A stretch of 64,000 nt of DNA from CBDCYH01 sp965224105 (lineage in GTDB: Bacteria; Bacteroidota; Rhodothermia; Rhodothermales; JABDKH01). The translations under genes were made by a program, and so were the position numbers. The stretch lies in assembly GCA_965224105.1 (NCBI GenBank), contig CBDCYH010000002.1, positions 1,860,001-1,924,000 on the forward strand, given 5' to 3'. A model generated the notes under the pieces. That model did not search any database. It was not told the origin of the DNA and saw only the letters and a list, made by a program, of their open reading frames with translations. Positions 61,178 to 64,000 of this stretch are shown here, in pieces; the stretch's first letter is position 1, and each line of letters starts with the position of its first letter.

Positions 61178-62392
61178 TCATCCTGATGCTGGAGCTCGGC
61201 GGTAGCAATCCAGCAGGATTCCCTCGAAATCTTTGGCAATCTCCAGTCGGTCGAACTTGCGAGACGCTACTTTGCTTCCGGCATTTCCAAATTCACTCAG
61301 AAGTTGGTCGTTTTCAAGTGCTTGCCTGAGGAAGTTTGCCAGGCCAGCGTCGTCACCAGCAGGTACGAACCATCCGCAGCGGTGATCCTCGACAAAACGC
61401 TTTGTCCAACCGGGGTTCGTTACAACCACGGGCGTCCCGCACGCCAGGCTGTCGAAAAACTTCGCCGGCGAATTTGTCCGTAGCACGGGGACGTCAGAAA
61501 AGGAAACCACGGTGATGCTCGCCGCGACAAACCACGGAAAAATTTTGAAGCGGGGGAGGGGCTTGGCCAGTGTGATATTGTTATAGTCTCGGGCCTGCTC
61601 CTGGATCTCAGGTTGGTGATAGCCGTGGCCCAGGAAAACGAAGTGGACGCCCGGTTCGTCATTGAGGAGCTTTGCCGTGCGCAGCAAATTCGGGATTCCG
61701 TTCGCCCGCCCAAACGTCCCTGCGTATAGCACAATCTTTTTCCCGTGCAACTTGTATCGGTCCAGCAAAACCTTCACCTCCTCCCCAGTAACCGAACCTG
61801 CGAACTCCGGGTTGGTCCCTTGCAACAAGGTAGAAACCCGGGAATTGTCGATACCGTAACCGAGGACGTGATCCGTCATGTCCGGTGAGACCGTTACCGT
61901 GTGGCTTGCGCTGCGGTACAGTTTTTCTTCGAGTGCATAGGCGCGCTTCTGCAGCTGCCGGTTCTTGAGCGCGCCCATCTGGATGGGGAAATCAGGCCAC
62001 AGATCTCGTATCTCAAAAACCCACGGTCTGCCCGTTGACTTGGACAGTCGGTCGGCGGCAAGACCGGTAGTTAGGGGCGTCGAAATTCCAAGGATGACAT
62101 CAGGCAAGGGTAGGGTCTTCGCCAGCCGGTAAGCAAGGGTGGGAAATTTGACAAAAGACAGCAGCCTCCTTGAAGCGCTCATAGCGTTGTCGTACGAGAC
62201 CGGTATTTCGTGGAGCGTCACTCCCTGCGGGACCCACGGGAAGTCGTGCGTGATTCTCAACGAGCGCCAGCTATTTGTCGTAATTAGGTCTATCTGATGA
62301 TTCTTCCCCAGATACTGTAATAATGTGTACAGCCGCGCACTCGCCGGACAGTCGAAGTTGTTATAGTGCTGATATAAAACGCAGATCCTCAT
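61178..62392 (-). CDS. Family 4 glycosyltransferase (WbuB-like)
   Basis: 404 residues, GT-B fold. The N-terminal domain starts MRICVLYQHYNNFDCPASARLY, and KIVLYAGTFGRANGIPNLL begins the donor domain. A C-terminal segment with AKFFDSLACGTPVVVTNPGW marks the nucleotide-binding E/D-x-G-type region. It would extend the lipid-linked sugar made by the priming transferase, whose gene it overlaps by 4 nt. An 80-nt spacer separates it from the dehydratase gene. Confidence 0.9.
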   Translation of the reverse strand: MRICVLYQHYNNFDCPASARLYTLLQYLGKNHQIDLITTNSWRSLRITHDFPWVPQGVTLHEIPVSYDNAMSASRRLLSFVKFPTLAYRLAKTLPLPDVILGISTPLTTGLAADRLSKSTGRPWVFEIRDLWPDFPIQMGALKNRQLQKRAYALEEKLYRSASHTVTVSPDMTDHVLGYGIDNSRVSTLLQGTNPEFAGSVTGEEVKVLLDRYKLHGKKIVLYAGTFGRANGIPNLLRTAKLLNDEPGVHFVFLGHGYHQPEIQEQARDYNNITLAKPLPRFKIFPWFVAASITVVSFSDVPVLRTNSPAKFFDSLACGTPVVVTNPGWTKRFVEDHRCGWFVPAGDDAGLANFLRQALENDQLLSEFGNAGSKVASRKFDRLEIAKDFEGILLDCYRRAPASG

Positions 62393-62991
62393 GTGCGTTG
62401 ACCTTCTTCAACATCCGTAGTCGTTGGGTTGTAGTTGCCTGGTCCATAAACGCCGGCTGGCGAGAATACCGCCCATGGCGTCTTGAGGAGAATCAGCAAA
62501 TCAACAAACAGAGAAAGATTGTCGACGTACCAGAGATCGTGCTCGATGCGACCCGTCCAGTCGAGGCTGTTCCTGCCGTTGACCTGCGCCCACCCGGTCA
62601 ATCCCGGTTTCACGAGAAGTCTTCGACGTTGGTGATCGTTGTAGCCCTCTGCTTCGTCCATCAAGATCGGGCGTGGGCCTATCAGGCTCATGTCTCCCCG
62701 AATGATATTTATCAGCTGGGGGAGCTCGTCCAGTGCAAATCGACGGAGGAACTTACCGGAGCGCGTGAGTGAATCTTCGGGGCGATCGCGATCGTGATGA
62801 CCTGCGACCGTTCTCAACTTCAGGATCGTAAACGGTTTGCCCGCCTGCCCTGCGCGCGTTTGTCGGAACAGCACCGGCGGTCCGTCCAACACATAGACAA
62901 GCGCGAGGCAAAGGGCCAGGATGGGCGACAGGACCACTAATAGCAGCAACGCCAGGACCACATCCAATAGCCGTTTAACCATCTGGTACAT
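62389..62991 (-). CDS. Undecaprenyl-phosphate sugar phosphotransferase (priming)
   Basis: 200 residues from the ATG at 62991, which follows the sulfotransferase stop by 1 nt; a longer frame to 63126 lies inside that gene and is rejected. It is the short PglC/WbaP-core type. One re-entrant membrane helix (about 6-35) precedes the catalytic core with ALDELPQLINIIRGDMSLIG (the DE dyad) and VKPGLTGWAQVNGRN. It attaches the first sugar phosphate to undecaprenyl phosphate and so starts assembly of the repeat unit. Confidence 0.93.
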   Translation of the reverse strand: MYQMVKRLLDVVLALLLLVVLSPILALCLALVYVLDGPPVLFRQTRAGQAGKPFTILKLRTVAGHHDRDRPEDSLTRSGKFLRRFALDELPQLINIIRGDMSLIGPRPILMDEAEGYNDHQRRRLLVKPGLTGWAQVNGRNSLDWTGRIEHDLWYVDNLSLFVDLLILLKTPWAVFSPAGVYGPGNYNPTTTDVEEGQRT

Positions 62992-62992
62992 G

Positions 62993-63820
62993 CTAAATGT
63001 ATCCCCACTCCCGGAGAACGTCTCCGGCCTCTGCGACGACCGTCTCGGCGACCGCAGGGTCAATAACAGATTTCCATTCGGACGCGAGTTCCGGTCGTGC
63101 GCGCTGCTGGAATTCGGCCAACGCATTCCCTTCTGACTGTCCGGTGAATGAGAGTATAGCTCTCACTTCCCCTGGGTCTGAGATGAACTTCTCATAGGAT
63201 GTTGTGAATACCTGGCCTTGCGGCAACCCCGCCAAACCTGTCGTGCACCGTCGTACGCACTCCCGCCACTGACGCGCAGCGACGACCGGTATGCCCTCTG
63301 TCTCGCAATCGCTAGCCATGCCTGGATAGACAGGGCCCCAGGTTGCAGGTTGGTCCTTGCTTACCGTGCGCTGCGCAATGGTCGTAAGCGTGGAGAGCTT
63401 TGCCTTGGCGGGTAACCTGGAAAACTTCCGCAGATAGTAACCCGGCGATTTTCCAGGTGCTGTCCACTGTCGGATCGCGGATTCGACAACAGCTCGACCG
63501 TCTCTCACGATGTGGACAAACCTGGCGTTGGGGAATACTCTCGCAACGTATCTCACCCGGAGCGTGTTCGCGCAGGTTTTTTCAACCATGAACCTGGCGT
63601 CTTCGTTGGTTAGCGACGCAATGGACTGTTTTATTTTCGCTATTGAATCGCCGGTCAGGGTGTTTGCATCGAGGGCGTCGTCGGGGTGGTTTTCGTTGCC
63701 CATCCGCCAAACGGAGTTAATCCCGTCCGGGATGAATGTTGTATCTGATGCTGCTCCGAGTATCTCGCGCAGAAATTTTGTTCCTGAGCGGGCCGCTCCA
63801 AGTATGATGATGCGTGTCAT
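62993..63820 (-). CDS. PAPS-dependent sulfotransferase
   Basis: 275 residues from the ATG at 63820, one base after the aminotransferase stop. The 5'-phosphosulfate loop is IILGAARSGTKFLREIL (5-21), and the 3'-phosphate site is in FVHIVRDGRAVVESAI. It would transfer sulfate from PAPS to a sugar of the polysaccharide or to another acceptor. Its place between the DegT aminotransferase and the priming transferase genes makes a glycan acceptor most likely. Sulfated exopolysaccharide is common in marine bacteria. Confidence 0.88.
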   Translation of the reverse strand: MTRIIILGAARSGTKFLREILGAASDTTFIPDGINSVWRMGNENHPDDALDANTLTGDSIAKIKQSIASLTNEDARFMVEKTCANTLRVRYVARVFPNARFVHIVRDGRAVVESAIRQWTAPGKSPGYYLRKFSRLPAKAKLSTLTTIAQRTVSKDQPATWGPVYPGMASDCETEGIPVVAARQWRECVRRCTTGLAGLPQGQVFTTSYEKFISDPGEVRAILSFTGQSEGNALAEFQQRARPELASEWKSVIDPAVAETVVAEAGDVLREWGYI

Positions 63821-63821
63821 T

Positions 63822-64000
63822 TCACGAAGTGAGCGGAACTCGTCTTCCTTCGGCGATTGCTGCAATTCGCCGAACGACTTGTGCGAGCGTGGTGGAAACG
63901 CGATCAGCGTCGTCCATGCTCATGTCCGGGTAGAACGGGATGGCGAGGCTGGAGTCGGAAACGGCTTCCGCCACTGGAAACGCTCTGCGTTGGTAGCCAA
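63822..64000 (-). CDS. DegT/DnrJ/EryC1-type aminotransferase, C-terminal part
   Basis: Only the last 58 codons are in the window; the gene continues to the right. The translation ends in AFPVAEAVSDSSLAIPFYPD followed by MSMDDADRVSTTLAQVV, the conserved C-terminal end of PLP-dependent sugar aminotransferases of the DegT family (LPxYP then a closing helix). It would aminate a keto-sugar, plausibly the product of the WbpM-like dehydratase. The stop is 1 nt before the sulfotransferase ATG. Confidence 0.85.
   Translation of the reverse strand, partial: GYQRRAFPVAEAVSDSSLAIPFYPDMSMDDADRVSTTLAQVVRRIAAIAEGRRVPLTS

Noticed and set aside
62992..63126. Longer sugar transferase frame starting at 63126
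   Set aside because: It lies wholly inside the sulfotransferase gene and is low in hydrophobic residues; the ATG at 62991 directly follows the upstream stop.
63821..63865. Longer sulfotransferase frame starting at 63865
   Set aside because: It would overlap the end of the DegT aminotransferase gene by 44 nt, and the P-loop fold begins right at the ATG at 63820.
1..64000. CRISPR arrays, tRNA or rRNA genes, insertion sequences, prophage
   Set aside because: I found no regularly spaced repeats, no tRNA T-loop motif in any gap, no transposase or integrase, and no phage genes. Short gaps leave almost no room for RNA genes.

Overview
The window is about 64 kb of gene-dense chromosome from a Gram-negative member of the Bacteroidota/Rhodothermota/Balneolota (FCB) assemblage. 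This placement is an inference. It rests on a SusC-like TonB receptor with an N-terminal carboxypeptidase-like domain, proteins with C-terminal type IX secretion (T9SS) sorting domains, a PorV/PorQ-family barrel, a gingipain-family (C25) protein, a YpdA-type (bacillithiol-linked) reductase, and a cysteine-type CcmE. Base composition looks moderate and even, and I saw no clear foreign island. I recognised no rRNA, tRNA, CRISPR array, insertion sequence or prophage.

Layout. 1-1196 (-): phosphate uptake, with the 5' part of pstS downstream of a porin gene. 1296-4628 (+): VWA protein, ksgA/rsmA, mgtE. 4661-7678 (-): murB followed by heme-export and cytochrome c maturation genes ccmB-ccmC-ccmD-ccmE. 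7788-8962 (+): prohibitin-like protein and a short MGMT-family protein. 8952-11278 (-): add-aroA. 11412-16276 (+): tatA, gatA, sucD, a terminator, engB, serA. 16277-16657 is the only gap over 300 bases; it carries a promoter and a long leader. 16658-26858 (+): an outer-membrane cassette of TonB receptor, large T9SS-type surface protein, PorV-like barrel and seven-heme TPR lipoprotein. Hairpins separate its members.

26847-31686 (-): truA, kelch lipoprotein, arginine deiminase, tadA and a YpdA-like reductase in one tight run. 31693-32238 (+): aroK. 32235-35344 (-): alpha/beta hydrolase, a polytopic MurF-like ligase and rnhB. 35550-39018 (+): rho, radC, glyS. 39013-41727 (-): mpl and an M19 dipeptidase lipoprotein. 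41796-49137 (-): a tetR-tolC-MFP-RND efflux operon whose pump has an extra membrane block. 49192-64000: a surface-polysaccharide locus with a mannose-1-P guanylyltransferase, glycosyltransferases, flippase, LtaS-like transferase, WbpM/CapD-like dehydratase, priming sugar transferase, sulfotransferase and a DegT aminotransferase. A 1,612-residue C25 protein with a T9SS tail sits inside it.

How it fits together. The ccm genes would load heme onto exported cytochromes such as the seven-heme lipoprotein. T9SS cargo signals, the PorV-like barrel and the C25 (PorU-like) protein point to surface anchoring, and the polysaccharide locus around the C25 gene may make the lipopolysaccharide that anchors such cargo. 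MurB, Mpl, the MurF-like ligase and the dipeptidase are scattered murein functions rather than a dcw cluster. Genes are packed tightly, with 4-8 nt start/stop overlaps inside operons and five convergent pairs whose ends overlap by 4-12 nt.
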